Shown in pieces: positions 7,480 to 16,168 of a stretch of DNA of 64,000 nucleotides. A model generated the notes under the pieces. The model saw only the letters and a program-made list of their open reading frames with translations. It was not told where the DNA came from and ran no database searches. Each line of letters begins with the position of its first letter. Within the stretch, counting starts at the first letter, position 1. Source of the stretch: Pseudomonas sp. R84 (GTDB taxonomy: Bacteria > Pseudomonadota > Gammaproteobacteria > Pseudomonadales > Pseudomonadaceae); the NCBI RefSeq assembly GCF_009834515.1, contig NZ_CP019426.1, positions 4,967,001 to 5,031,000 on the forward strand, in the 5' to 3' direction. The translations under genes and the position numbers were made by a program.

Positions 7480-8697
7480 ATGGCTGAACAAGGTTCGCCG
7501 CGCCGCTTTGCGCGCATAGATCGACTCCCCCCTTACGTTTTCAACATCACCGCCGAGCTGAAGATGGCCGCGCGTCGTCGTGGTGAAGACATCATCGACT
7601 TGAGCATGGGCAACCCCGACGGGGCTACGCCGCCGCACATTGTCGAAAAACTCGTACAAGTTGCCCAACGCGAAGACACCCACGGCTACTCCACATCCAA
7701 GGGCATTCCGCGCCTGCGCCGGGCGATTTCCAACTGGTACAAGCAGCGCTACGAGGTCGATATCGACCCGGAAAGCGAAGCCATTGTCACCATCGGTTCC
7801 AAGGAGGGCCTGGCGCACTTGATGCTGGCGACCCTCGATCAGGGCGACACCGTGCTGGTGCCAAACCCGAGCTACCCGATTCACATCTACGGTGCGGTGA
7901 TTGCCGGCGCCCAGGTGCGTTCGGTGCCGCTGGTGCCGGGCGTGGACTTCTTCGACGAACTGGAACGGGCCATTCGCGGTTCGATTCCGAAGCCGAAAAT
8001 GATGATCCTCGGTTTCCCGTCGAACCCGACTGCACAGTGTGTGGAACTGGATTTCTTCGAACGGGTGATCGCCCTCGCCAAGCAGTACGACGTGCTGGTG
8101 ATTCACGATCTGGCATACGCCGACATCGTCTACGACGGCTGGAAAGCGCCATCGATCATGCAGGTGCCGGGCGCCAAGGACATCGCGGTGGAGTTTTTCA
8201 CCCTGTCGAAGAGCTACAACATGGCCGGCTGGCGCATCGGTTTCATGGTCGGTAATCCGGAACTGGTCAACGCCCTCGCACGGATCAAGAGCTACCACGA
8301 CTACGGCACCTTCACCCCGCTGCAAGTGGCGGCGATTGCCGCCCTGGAAGGTGATCAGCAGTGTGTGCGCGACATCGCCGAGCAGTATCGTCAGCGTCGT
8401 AATGTGCTGGTCAAAGGTCTGCATGAACTGGGCTGGATGGTCGAAAATCCGAAGGCGTCGATGTATGTCTGGGCGAAGATTCCCGAGCAGTACGCGCATT
8501 TGGGTTCGCTGGAATTCGCCAAGAAGCTGCTCGCCGAGGCCAAGGTGTGCGTCTCGCCGGGAGTGGGGTTTGGTGAGTACGGCGACGATCACGTGCGCTT
8601 CGCGCTGATCGAAAACCAGGACCGGATTCGTCAGGCGGTGCGCGGGATTCGCGGGATGTTCCGGGCCGATGGATTAGTCGCAAAAACTGGCGGCTAA
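7480..8697 (+). CDS. alaC: Alanine aminotransferase AlaC (class I/II, PLP-dependent)
   Basis: The 405-residue protein matches AlaC/YfdZ in length and sequence. The N-terminus is [19 protein letters not shown], the substrate-side motif is [24 protein letters not shown] follows, and the PLP lysine lies in [17 protein letters not shown]. It interconverts pyruvate plus glutamate with alanine plus 2-oxoglutarate in the cytoplasm. GAGG lies 6 bp before the ATG. The gene ends in a REPIN and a bidirectional terminator. Confidence 0.92.
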   Translation: MAEQGSPRRFARIDRLPPYVFNITAELKMAARRRGEDIIDLSMGNPDGATPPHIVEKLVQVAQREDTHGYSTSKGIPRLRRAISNWYKQRYEVDIDPESEAIVTIGSKEGLAHLMLATLDQGDTVLVPNPSYPIHIYGAVIAGAQVRSVPLVPGVDFFDELERAIRGSIPKPKMMILGFPSNPTAQCVELDFFERVIALAKQYDVLVIHDLAYADIVYDGWKAPSIMQVPGAKDIAVEFFTLSKSYNMAGWRIGFMVGNPELVNALARIKSYHDYGTFTPLQVAAIAALEGDQQCVRDIAEQYRQRRNVLVKGLHELGWMVENPKASMYVWAKIPEQYAHLGSLEFAKKLLAEAKVCVSPGVGFGEYGDDHVRFALIENQDRIRQAVRGIRGMFRADGLVAKTGG

Positions 8698-8707
8698 CGC
8701 AAAACCT

Positions 8708-8794
8708 GTAGGAGTGAGCCTGCTCGCGATAGCGGTGTGTCAGTCACCGTAAATGGCACTGACACACCGCTATCGCGAGCAGGCTCACTCCTAC
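8708..8794. repeat. REPIN, copy 2
   Basis: Two inverted 28-bp REP arms lie in the 3' region of alaC, just before the terminator. Confidence 0.93.
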
Positions 8795-8828
8795 AAGGGA
8801 ATGTGTCCGGCCTCGAAATTTCACCCAC

Positions 8829-8857
8829 AAAAAAACCGCATCGCTGCGGTTTTTTTG
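8829..8857. terminator. Bidirectional rho-independent terminator between alaC and gntP
   Basis: The stem ACCGCA/TGCGGT with a TCGC loop is flanked by an A-run on the left and a T-run on the right, so it works for both convergent genes. Confidence 0.9.
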
Positions 8858-8873
8858 TGTCTGCAAGAAGCGC

Positions 8874-10229
8874 TTACACGAACAGCGACAACAGCAGGAT
8901 AAAGCCCAACGCAACCACCGAGAGGATGGTTTCCATCGCCGTCCAGGTCTTGAACGTCTCGGCCACGGTCATGTTGAAGTACTGCTTCACCAGCCAGAAA
9001 CCGGCGTCATTCACGTGCGACAGAATCAACGAACCGGCACCGGTAGCCAGTACCAGCAGCTCACGGTTAACGCCCGGAATCATCCCCACCACCGGCACCA
9101 CAATGCCCGCGCCAGTGATGGTCGCCACAGTCGCCGAACCGGTCGCGATACGGATCACCGCTGCCACCAGCCACGCCAGCAGGATCGGCGAGATCTGTGC
9201 GCTGACCGCCATGTGGCCGATCACATCGCCCACACCGCTGGTCACCAGCATCTGCTTGAAGCCACCACCAGCACCGATGATCAGAATGATCGCGGCGGTT
9301 GGCGCCAGGCTCGCGTCGAGCCACTTGAGCATCTGCTGGGAACCGATGCCCTGCTTGTGGCCGAAGGTGTACAGCGACAGCAGCAATGCCAGCAGCAGCG
9401 CCGAGATCGGGTGACCGATCATGTCCATCCAGGTGCGGAAGAAGTGACCGTCCGGCAGCGCGACGTCAGCGAAGGTTTTCAGCAGCATCAGGAACACTGG
9501 CAGCAGCACGGTGATCAGGGTGATGCTGAAGCTCGGCAGCGTGGTCGAGTCGTCATTTTCGCGGGCTAGTTGATCGACCAGTTCCTGATTCGGGTGACCC
9601 GGAATGTGCTTGGCGATGAACGTACCGAAGATCGGGCCGGCAATGATGGCGGTCGGCAGCGCAACGATCAGACCATAAAGAATGGTCTTGCCGATGTCAG
9701 CGCCGAACACACCGATGGCCAGCAGCGGACCCGGGTGCGGTGGCACCAGACCGTGCACAGCGGACAGGCCGGCGAGCAGCGGGATACCGATCTTGATGAT
9801 CGACACACCGGTGCGACGCGCAACGATGAACACCAGCGGAATCAGCAATACGAAGCCGATTTCGAAGAACAGCGGAATGCCCACCAGGAACGCGGCGAAC
9901 ATCATTGCCCACTGGACTTTGTCTTTACCGAACGCACGGATCAGGGTCTGGGCGATCTGATCCGCCCCGCCCGACTCGGCCATCATTTTGCCGAGCATGG
10001 TGCCCAGCGCGAGGATGATGCCGACGAAACCGAGCACGCCACCGAAGCCGTCCTGGAACGCTTTGATGATGGTGCCGATCGGCATGCCCGACGTCAGGCC
10101 GAGGAACGCGGCGGCGATGGTCAGGGAAATGAACGGGTGAATCTTGAATTTGGTGATCAGGATAATCAGGCCGATTACCGTGACCACTGCATCGAGCAGC
10201 AGGAACGTCTCATGGGACATGCCAAACAT
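8874..10229 (-). CDS. gntP: Gluconate:H+ symporter, GntP family
   Basis: The 451-residue inner-membrane protein has 12-14 hydrophobic segments. GntP family hallmarks are FKIHPFISLTIAAAFLGLTSGMP near the N-terminus, GFGGVLGFVGIILALGTMLGKMMAESGGAD, and HGLVPPHPGPLLAIGVFGADIG. It carries gluconate into the cytoplasm for GntK. AGGAG precedes the ATG. It lies downstream of gntK on the same strand with an 82-bp gap. The gap contains a GntR-operator-like AGCGCTA block and a CA-rich Hfq/Crc-type motif, suggesting its own promoter and post-transcriptional control. Confidence 0.95.
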   Translation of the reverse strand: MFGMSHETFLLLDAVVTVIGLIILITKFKIHPFISLTIAAAFLGLTSGMPIGTIIKAFQDGFGGVLGFVGIILALGTMLGKMMAESGGADQIAQTLIRAFGKDKVQWAMMFAAFLVGIPLFFEIGFVLLIPLVFIVARRTGVSIIKIGIPLLAGLSAVHGLVPPHPGPLLAIGVFGADIGKTILYGLIVALPTAIIAGPIFGTFIAKHIPGHPNQELVDQLARENDDSTTLPSFSITLITVLLPVFLMLLKTFADVALPDGHFFRTWMDMIGHPISALLLALLLSLYTFGHKQGIGSQQMLKWLDASLAPTAAIILIIGAGGGFKQMLVTSGVGDVIGHMAVSAQISPILLAWLVAAVIRIATGSATVATITGAGIVVPVVGMIPGVNRELLVLATGAGSLILSHVNDAGFWLVKQYFNMTVAETFKTWTAMETILSVVALGFILLLSLFV

Positions 10230-10246
10230 TGGGGGTGTCTCCTGGA

Positions 10247-10260
10247 TTGTTGTTGTTATT
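10247..10260 (-). promoter_or_regulatory. CA-rich (Hfq/Crc-type) motif in the gntP leader
   Basis: On the coding strand the leader reads AATAACAACAACAA about 18 nt before the gntP ATG, just upstream of the ribosome-binding site. AAnAAnAA repeats of this kind are the known target of Hfq/Crc translational catabolite repression in Pseudomonas. Function here is inferred. Confidence 0.5.
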
Positions 10261-10289
10261 AAAGCGGGTTAAACAGAAGTCGGGAGGAC

Positions 10290-10303
10290 AGCGCTATCTC
10301 TTT
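10290..10303 (-). promoter_or_regulatory. Possible GntR operator upstream of gntP
   Basis: AGCGCTATCTCTTT shares the AGCGCTA block (preceded by GGAC) with the two better sites in the gntK-gntR intergenic region. It is weaker in the CTT half. Confidence 0.4.
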
Positions 10304-10311
10304 CAACACAC

Positions 10312-10845
10312 TCATACCGCCTGCTTCAGACCGTGGGCCTGCCACCAGACATGAGCCTGGGACGCCAGTTCTTCAACGCTGTGGATCGAAGCGTTCAGGG
10401 CCAGGGTCAACGGCTCGCCCTTCGGCGATTCGAGGGTGGCGAACTGGCTTTCGATCAACGTGGCCGGCATGAAGTGGCCCGGACGATGGGACACACGCTC
10501 AGCGGCAACTTCAGGGGTCAATTCAAGAAACACGAAGCCCAGGCCCGGCAAGGCACTGCGCAACACTTCGCGATAACTGTGTTTAAGGGCCGAGCAGGTC
10601 AGCACCGGGCGTTTGCCCGACGCATCGACGCGACGCAGTTCATCGCACAGGCTGTCGAGCCAGCCGGCGCGGTCGTCGTCGTTCAGGGGGATCCCCGCGC
10701 TCATCTTGTCGATGTTCGCGGCCGGATGGAAAGTATCGCCTTCAATGGCAGTGGCGCCGCTCAATTGGCACAGGGCCTCGCTGACGCACGTCTTGCCGCA
10801 ACCGGCAACGCCCATGATGACCAGGGCGGTGATGGGATGACTCAT
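10312..10845 (-). CDS. gntK: Gluconokinase
   Basis: The 177-residue P-loop kinase has Walker A GVAGCGKT at residues 12-19, EGDTFHPAANIDKMSAGIPLNDDDR (the gluconokinase substrate segment) at ~35-60, and the LID region CSALKHSYREVLR. It phosphorylates gluconate to 6-phosphogluconate, which enters the Entner-Doudoroff pathway through edd/eda encoded 23-40 kb downstream. It is divergent from gntR and probably heads a gntK-gntP unit repressed by GntR. Confidence 0.95.
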   Translation of the reverse strand: MSHPITALVIMGVAGCGKTCVSEALCQLSGATAIEGDTFHPAANIDKMSAGIPLNDDDRAGWLDSLCDELRRVDASGKRPVLTCSALKHSYREVLRSALPGLGFVFLELTPEVAAERVSHRPGHFMPATLIESQFATLESPKGEPLTLALNASIHSVEELASQAHVWWQAHGLKQAV

Positions 10846-10866
10846 ATAACACCTCAGCGCGCAGAC

Positions 10867-10880
10867 AGCGCTACCTTTGC
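10867..10880 (-). promoter_or_regulatory. GntR operator candidate near gntK
   Basis: AGCGCTACCTTTGC, inside GACAGCGCTACCTT, lies 22 bp upstream of the gntK start. It repeats the sequence found at 11019 near gntR. The published P. aeruginosa GntR site, as I recall it (AC-N-AAG-N-TAGCGCT), is matched here on the reverse strand except at its outer AC. Confidence 0.6.
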
Positions 10881-11018
10881 TAGCTATGACTCTAGTGCAC
10901 AGGCAGAAGTTGCCGACGCCTTCTTGTCGTTTTTTTGGGTTGCAGCAGGTTTGTTCCCGACACCAAAAAGCGAAGATCAGGCAGGACCTCGCTTACGCAT
11001 TTACAGCTGCATCAGGAC

Positions 11019-11032
11019 AGCGCTACCTTAGT
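11019..11032 (+). promoter_or_regulatory. GntR operator candidate near gntR
   Basis: AGCGCTACCTTAGT is the exact reverse complement of AC-N-AAG-N-TAGCGCT, the GntR site I recall from P. aeruginosa. It ends 28 bp before the gntR ATG, consistent with autorepression. Confidence 0.68.
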
Positions 11033-11060
11033 GCCTTGATTTTTGTTTGGCAAGCCGTCG

Positions 11061-12092
11061 ATGACCACCCCTAAAAACGATAAAAATACCCGCACCACCG
11101 GCCGTCCCACCCTGAATGAAGTTGCCCGCCTGGCCGGTGTCAGCCCGATTACCGCCTCCCGCGCCTTGCGTGGGGTCAGCACGGTCGCCACCGAACTGGT
11201 GGAAAAAGTGCAGAAAGCAGCCAGTGAACTCAACTACGTAGTGAACCCTGCTGCCCGCGCGTTGGCCTCGGCGCAGAGCCATTCGGTTGTGGTTCTGGTG
11301 CCTTCGTTATCCAACTTGCTGTTCATCGATACGCTGGAAGCCATTCATCGGGTGCTCACGCCCAAAGGCTTTGAAGTGCTGATCGGCAACTTCCACTACT
11401 CGCGCGATGAAGAAGAAAACCTGCTGCGCAACTACATGGCTTATCAGCCGCGCGGTTTCTTGTTGACCGGGTTTGATCGCACGGAAAGTTCGCGGCGGAT
11501 GATCGAGGCGAGCAATATCCCGTGCGTGTACATGATGGAACTGGACAGCGCCGCCGGGGTAAATTGCGTCGGCTTCTCGCAGCTCAGTGCCGGTGAAACG
11601 GCGGCCGAGCATTTGCTCTCTCGTGGGCGCAAGCGTCTGGCTTACATTGGCGCGCAGCTTGATCAGCGCACGTTGTTGCGCGGTGAAGGTTTCCGCAAAG
11701 CACTGCAGAAGGCCGGCCGTTATGACCCGGATCTGGAAGTGCTGACGCCTCGCTCTTCATCGGTGGGCTTGGGCGGCGAGTTGTTTTTGCAGTTGCTGGC
11801 GGCGCATCCGGATGTTGATGCGATCTTCTTTGGTAACGACGACCTGGCGCAGGGAGCGTTGCTGGAAGCATTGCGCAGCGGCATCAAGATTCCCGAACAA
11901 GTGGCGATTCTCGGTTTCAACGACTTGCCGATGTCCGAGCACATGGTGCCGCGCCTGAGCAGCATCAACACCCCGCGAGAAGCGATTGGTCGGCGAGCGG
12001 CAGAGCAGATGCTGACGTTGATGGCCGGTAACAGCGTGGCGCGCCCGGTTGAAGACATGGGCTTCGAACTGAAGATTCGCGAAAGTACCTGA
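11061..12092 (+). CDS. gntR: Gluconate-responsive LacI-family repressor GntR
   Basis: The 343-residue protein has a LacI-type HTH at residues ~15-60 (PTLNEVARLAGVSPITASRALRG, hinge helix NPAARALASAQ) and a sugar-binding core (VVLVPSLSNLLF..., FFGNDDLAQGALLEALRSGIKIPEQVAILGFND). I chose the ATG at 11061; the frame stays open to a TTG at 11043. It represses gluconate uptake and kinase genes until gluconate or 6-phosphogluconate binds. It is divergent from gntK, with repeated AGCGCTACCTT sites at both promoters. Confidence 0.93.
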   Translation: MTTPKNDKNTRTTGRPTLNEVARLAGVSPITASRALRGVSTVATELVEKVQKAASELNYVVNPAARALASAQSHSVVVLVPSLSNLLFIDTLEAIHRVLTPKGFEVLIGNFHYSRDEEENLLRNYMAYQPRGFLLTGFDRTESSRRMIEASNIPCVYMMELDSAAGVNCVGFSQLSAGETAAEHLLSRGRKRLAYIGAQLDQRTLLRGEGFRKALQKAGRYDPDLEVLTPRSSSVGLGGELFLQLLAAHPDVDAIFFGNDDLAQGALLEALRSGIKIPEQVAILGFNDLPMSEHMVPRLSSINTPREAIGRRAAEQMLTLMAGNSVARPVEDMGFELKIREST

Positions 12093-12109
12093 AACTGTCG
12101 CAATCCCCT

Positions 12110-12191
12110 GTAGGAGCTGTCGAAGGCTGCGATCTTTTGATTTTGCTCTTGAAAACAAGATCAAAAGATCGCAGCCTTCGGCAGCTCCTAC
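12110..12191. repeat. Hairpin repeat, GTAGGAGCTGCCGAAGGCTGCG family, copy 2
   Basis: The near-perfect inverted repeat lies just after the gntR stop, with one arm change (CTGTCG for CTGCCG). It is immediately followed by a REPIN, so two unrelated hairpin families sit side by side. Confidence 0.9.
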
Positions 12192-12236
12192 AGTTTTATG
12201 TGGTGCTCACAAATGCTGAGTTGAAACACAACCCTT

Positions 12237-12324
12237 GTAGGAGTGAGCCTGCTCGCGATAGCGGTGTGTCAGGCGATGCATGTGTTGAATGACACTCCGC
12301 TATCGCGAGCAGGCTCACTCCTAC
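12237..12324. repeat. REPIN, copy 3
   Basis: Inverted REP arms lie between convergent gntR and the LysR gene. Confidence 0.93.
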
Positions 12325-12342
12325 AGGGGATCTGCGCAATGT

Positions 12343-13224
12343 TCAGTGGCTGAGCAGGTCGACGAGGGCCAGTGCGCCTTTCTGTAGTGGCTGGCTTTTG
12401 AGCCACACCGCATGCACCGGCATCACCAGACCGTTTTCGATGTTGCGGAAATTCAGCCGTTTCAGCCGTCCGTTGTCCAACCGTGCCTGCACCACCGACA
12501 ACGGAAAATTACCCCAACCCAATCCCGCCTCAACCATCTCCATCGCCGTCTCAAGACTGTCGGTGCGCCAATACGACTCCGCCACCAACGGCCGCGTTTC
12601 ACTGATCGGCAAGTCGCGACTGGCAACGATGATCTGCCGCACATGCACCAGGTCTTCGAGAAACACATCCTGCCCCTGCAACAGCGGACTGTCCGCCGCC
12701 AGCGTCGCGATCATCCGTTCGCTGCCGACAAACTGAAAGCGCTCCAGCACATTCATGCTCAACCCGGCGAACGCCAGACACACGCTGACGCGGCCGCTGT
12801 GCAGCATTGCCAGCACGTCATCCTGCGGCGCAGTCAGCACTTCGATATCGAGCAATGGATGGCGCTCGGCGATCACTTTGATCGCCGCCAGCAAACGACC
12901 TCGGTCGATGTCCGCAACCACGCCAATCGACAATTTGCTCTCCAGCCCAAGCGACAGCTCCACGGCATGCACTTGCAACTGTTTAAGCTGCTCGGCAATC
13001 AGCCGCGCGTGCGGCACCAGTGACAGCGCCATCGCCGTGGGCTGCGGTTCGCGATGGCTGCGGTCGAACAGCAGATAACCGAGTTCGGCCTCGAGGTTGC
13101 CAATACCCATACTGACGGCGGAGGGCACCCGACCTAATGCACGCGCCGCCGCCGAAAACGAGCCACGCTCGATCACGGCAAGAAACAGCTCGATGCTGTC
13201 GCTGTTGAAATTCACATCAAACAC
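12343..13224 (-). CDS. LysR-family regulator divergent to the second PACE transporter
   Basis: The 293-residue protein has an N-terminal HTH (SIELFLAVIERGSFSAAARALGRVPSAVSMGIGNLEAELG) and a LysR effector domain. It resembles the regulator at 796-1650 throughout (for example LSLGLESKLSIGV versus LSQGVEAKLTVAI). It is likewise divergent from a PACE gene, so the two modules look like duplicates. The 114-bp intergenic region contains CTATCAATAG and CTATTGAAGCTATC, possible LysR half-sites. Confidence 0.88.
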   Translation of the reverse strand: MFDVNFNSDSIELFLAVIERGSFSAAARALGRVPSAVSMGIGNLEAELGYLLFDRSHREPQPTAMALSLVPHARLIAEQLKQLQVHAVELSLGLESKLSIGVVADIDRGRLLAAIKVIAERHPLLDIEVLTAPQDDVLAMLHSGRVSVCLAFAGLSMNVLERFQFVGSERMIATLAADSPLLQGQDVFLEDLVHVRQIIVASRDLPISETRPLVAESYWRTDSLETAMEMVEAGLGWGNFPLSVVQARLDNGRLKRLNFRNIENGLVMPVHAVWLKSQPLQKGALALVDLLSH

Positions 13225-13338
13225 CTATCAATAGAACTGAAAGTAGCTGACTTTTTCTGTCAGCCCTATTGAAGCTATCTTTCGCCGCCTTCGCCAGTCC
13301 CACTGGCCAACAAACGGCAAGAAAGAGGCAAATCCCCC

Positions 13339-13779
13339 ATGCAAGGCGTTAAACGCAAACTGGTCTATGTGTCGCTCTACGAAGTGATCGGCATGACCTT
13401 CTCCGCCCTCGGTCTGGCGTTGTTGTCCGGCACGTCGCCGGGCAGCACCGGGCCGCTGGCGGTGATCATCACCACCATCGCCGTCACCTGGAACTTCATT
13501 TACACCTCGCTGTTCGAGCACTGGGAAAGTCGCCAGCAATCGCGCACCCGCACAGTCAAACGACGCATTGCGCACGCCGTCGGTTTTCAACTGACGTTGA
13601 TCGTGTTCCTGATTCCGTTGATTGCCTGGTGGATGAACATCAGCCTGGTGCAGGCGTTTCTGCTGGATCTGGCGTTGATCATTTTCATTCCGTGCTACAC
13701 GTTTGCCTTCAACTGGCTATTCGACAGGATCTTCGGGCTGCCAGCCTCGGCGCTACCGAATTCGGAGGCTGCGGCATAA
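13339..13779 (+). CDS. PACE-family efflux transporter (second copy)
   Basis: The 146-residue, four-helix protein carries two bacterial-transmembrane-pair units. One is TWNFIYTSLFEHWESRQQSR near residues 52-72. The other is PCYTFAFNWLFDRIFGLP near 119-137. It shares the IPLIAWWMNISLVQAFLLDLALI core with the transporter at 269-706 (VPLIAWWLSVSLWQAFLLDIGVL). It is predicted to export biocides or polyamine-like cations across the inner membrane. Unlike the first copy it begins with a basic segment MQGVKRKLVYVSLYE. Confidence 0.88.
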   Translation: MQGVKRKLVYVSLYEVIGMTFSALGLALLSGTSPGSTGPLAVIITTIAVTWNFIYTSLFEHWESRQQSRTRTVKRRIAHAVGFQLTLIVFLIPLIAWWMNISLVQAFLLDLALIIFIPCYTFAFNWLFDRIFGLPASALPNSEAAA

Positions 13780-13905
13780 ATCGTTAATTCGTAAGCAGAT
13801 ATTGCTAGAAATCAGCGGATTAGCCGATTAATCAACGATATTCACAATACGTTAACTCCGATAGCAGGCTAAGCTTTTCCATTAATAAAAAAAAAGGATC
13901 AGCCT

Positions 13906-15336
13906 ATGACTGCTCACGCCTCTGCCCCCGCCGCCGCGCAACGCGACGGCATCGACCCGATCCGCGCCGCTCAGGTGTCCGCCCGCATCGATCGCCTTCC
14001 GGCGGTCGCGACGATTTGGCGCTTGGTGGCGCTGCTGTCGATCGGTGGTTTTTTCGAACTCTACGACCTGTTCCAGACCGCCTACATCAGCCCCGGGCTG
14101 ATTCGCGATGGCATCTTTGCCACCGGTAATCAGGGTGTGTTCGGTTTCTCCGATCAAGCGGCGTTTGCCTCGGCAACATTCCTCGGCCTGTTCCTCGGCG
14201 CCAGCCTGCTGAGCCCGTTGGCGGACCGCTTCGGTCGTCGCGCGATCTTCACCTTCGCCCTGGTCTGGTACACGGTGGCGACGGTGTTAATGGGGATTCA
14301 GAGTTCGGCACCGGGCATCATCTGCATGCGCTTTCTGGTCGGCATCGGCCTGGGCATCGAGCTAGTGACCATCGACGCCTACCTCTCGGAGCTGGTACCC
14401 AAACGCATGCGCAGTTCGGCGTTTGCCTTCGCGTTTTTCGTGCAGTTCCTCTCGGTGCCGGCGGTGGCACTGATGTCGTGGTGGCTAGTGCCGCAAGCGC
14501 CGTTCGGGGTATCTGGCTGGCGTTGGGTGGTGTTGGCCAGCGCGGTGTTTGCGCTGTTTATCTGGTGGCTGCGCAAACGTCTGCCGGAATCGCCGCGCTG
14601 GCTCGCGCAGCAAGGCCGCTTTGAGGAAGCCAACCGGATTCTCGATGGCATTGAAGCACGATGCGAGAAGGATCACGGCAAGCCACTGGACGTGCCCGAA
14701 ACGGTACCGGTCGACGTCGAAGGCAAGGGCCGTTTCGCCGATATCTGGCAACCGCCCTATCGCCGTCGCGCGTTGATGTTGATCGTCTTCCACATCTTCC
14801 AGGCAATCGGTTTCTTCGGCTTCGGCAACTGGCTGCCGGCGCTGCTGTCCGGTCAGGGTGTCAGCGTTACCCACAGCTTGATGTATGCGTTCATCATCAC
14901 CCTCGCCTACCCGCTCGGGCCGTTGCTGTTCGTGAAGTTCGCCAACCGCTTCGAGAACAAGTGGCAGATCGTCGGCTCAGCCCTCGGCGCAATGACCTTC
15001 GGCACCTTGTTCGCGCTACAGACCAGTGCGTTCGGGCTGATCTTCTGCGGGGTGATGATCACGTTCTGCAATGCCTGGTTGAGCTTCAGCTATCACTCGT
15101 ACCAGAGCGAACTGTTTCCGACCAACATTCGCGCCCGCGCCGTCGGCTTCTGTTATTCCTTCAGTCGTTTGTCGACGGTGTTCAGCAGTTTGCTGATCGG
15201 GATGTTCCTGGATAATTTCGGCACGCCGGGAGTGTTGGCATTCATCGTCAGCAGCATGCTGATCGTGATGCTGACCATCGGCTGGTTCGGCCCGCGCACA
15301 CGCAATCTGGCACTGGAGAATATTGCGCATCGCTGA
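13906..15336 (+). CDS. Major facilitator superfamily transporter
   Basis: The 476-residue protein has 12 transmembrane helices. The MFS loop motif appears as GASLLSPLADRFGRRAIFTF after TM2 (~residues 97-116), and the sugar-porter-like LPESPRW follows TM6. The N-terminus opens IDRLPAVATIWRLVALLSIGGFFELYDL, as in carboxylate/aromatic-acid or sugar porters (MhpT/NiaP-like). The substrate is not deducible. AAAGGAT lies at a good distance from the ATG. The upstream 126 bp is AT-rich and includes ATCGTTAATTCG and CGATTAATCAACGAT. Confidence 0.85.
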   Translation: MTAHASAPAAAQRDGIDPIRAAQVSARIDRLPAVATIWRLVALLSIGGFFELYDLFQTAYISPGLIRDGIFATGNQGVFGFSDQAAFASATFLGLFLGASLLSPLADRFGRRAIFTFALVWYTVATVLMGIQSSAPGIICMRFLVGIGLGIELVTIDAYLSELVPKRMRSSAFAFAFFVQFLSVPAVALMSWWLVPQAPFGVSGWRWVVLASAVFALFIWWLRKRLPESPRWLAQQGRFEEANRILDGIEARCEKDHGKPLDVPETVPVDVEGKGRFADIWQPPYRRRALMLIVFHIFQAIGFFGFGNWLPALLSGQGVSVTHSLMYAFIITLAYPLGPLLFVKFANRFENKWQIVGSALGAMTFGTLFALQTSAFGLIFCGVMITFCNAWLSFSYHSYQSELFPTNIRARAVGFCYSFSRLSTVFSSLLIGMFLDNFGTPGVLAFIVSSMLIVMLTIGWFGPRTRNLALENIAHR

Positions 15337-15342
15337 CGGCGC

Positions 15343-15383
15343 AGCGGTCATCCTCTGCCGCTTATCGGCAAGGGATGACCGCT
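15343..15383 (+). terminator. Strong hairpin after the MFS gene
   Basis: The arms AGCGGTCATCC...TGCCG and CGGCA..GGATGACCGCT form a long stem 7 bp after the stop codon. There is no T-run behind it, so it may serve mRNA stability or rho-assisted termination. Confidence 0.5.
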
Positions 15384-15490
15384 ACGAAGACCTGATCAAT
15401 GATCAATCCGTTGAAATAAAAGGATTTATTCAGAAGGCACAGTAATTGCTCTGCTACGCCAGTCAGCAATTACCGACAGGTCTGCACATC

Positions 15491-16036
15491 ATGTTGATCA
15501 GTGCCAAACAACAGCAAATCATTCACCTGCCCAAAGCGCTGAATGAAGATGCCACCACCACGGCAGCCGCCGGTCTGCAAGGTGGCCTGCACGGCGCCAT
15601 GCTGCAAACCCTGCAAAACCAGACCCAGGCGCAAACCGCTGAAGCCACTGCCAAGGTGCAGGACTCGGCCACGCAGATCGCCACCCAGCAAGTCAGCGAA
15701 GCCTCGCGCATCAGCGACAACGTCGACGAAGCTTTCGCCAAAACGCGCGTGGGCCTGCAATCGACCGATGCCACCAGCGCCTCGGCAAAATCCGCCACCG
15801 ACGAATTCAAGGACTACATGAGCAAGACGCCGGAACAGCGTCTGCGCGACAGTATCCTGCAGTCGATGGGGCTGACCGAAGATGACATCAAAGCCATGCC
15901 GCCGGAGAAACAACTGGCCGTCGGCAAGGAGATCGCCGAGCGTTTGCAGGACAAGATGAAGTTGGCGCAGGCTGAGAAAGACAACGATGTGAAGGACAGC
16001 GACAAGCAGGCGGACAAGTTTCTTGCTGCGCTCTGA
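15491..16036 (+). CDS. Hypothetical protein, Ala/Gln/Thr-rich, helical
   Basis: The 181-residue soluble protein has no signal peptide or membrane segment. Residues ~20-110 are Ala/Thr/Gln-rich and probably form long amphipathic helices. The conserved-looking C-terminal block TPEQRLRDSILQSMGLTEDD continues into AMPPEKQLAVGKEIAERLQDKM (residues ~119-160), followed by a charged tail. The frame opens further upstream (15446), but MLISAKQQQ at 15491 is the more likely start. I do not recognise a characterised family. Confidence 0.75.
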   Translation: MLISAKQQQIIHLPKALNEDATTTAAAGLQGGLHGAMLQTLQNQTQAQTAEATAKVQDSATQIATQQVSEASRISDNVDEAFAKTRVGLQSTDATSASAKSATDEFKDYMSKTPEQRLRDSILQSMGLTEDDIKAMPPEKQLAVGKEIAERLQDKMKLAQAEKDNDVKDSDKQADKFLAAL

Positions 16037-16060
16037 TTTCCAGGTCGCCTGAAATCAAAT

Positions 16061-16148
16061 GTGGGAGCGAGCCCGCTCGCGAAGGCGGTGAACCAATCAA
16101 CGTGGATGTTGAATGTTCCATCGCCTTCGCGAGCAGGCTCGCTCCCAC
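16061..16148. repeat. REPIN, GTGGGAGCGAGCC variant, copy 4
   Basis: The arms are GTGGGAGCGAGCCCGCTCGCGAAGGCGG and a near-complement. This is the second REP subfamily of these genomes (GCGAGCC...GAAGGCGG), unlike the GTGAGCC...GATAGCGG type elsewhere in the window. Confidence 0.92.
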
Positions 16149-16168
16149 AATGTTTTGGTTGATCGGCG

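Noticed and set aside
8874..10262. Plus-strand frames opposite gntP (at 9015 and 9570)
   Set aside because: Gln/Arg/Asp-rich shadows of a membrane-protein gene with a clear ribosome-binding site and terminator.
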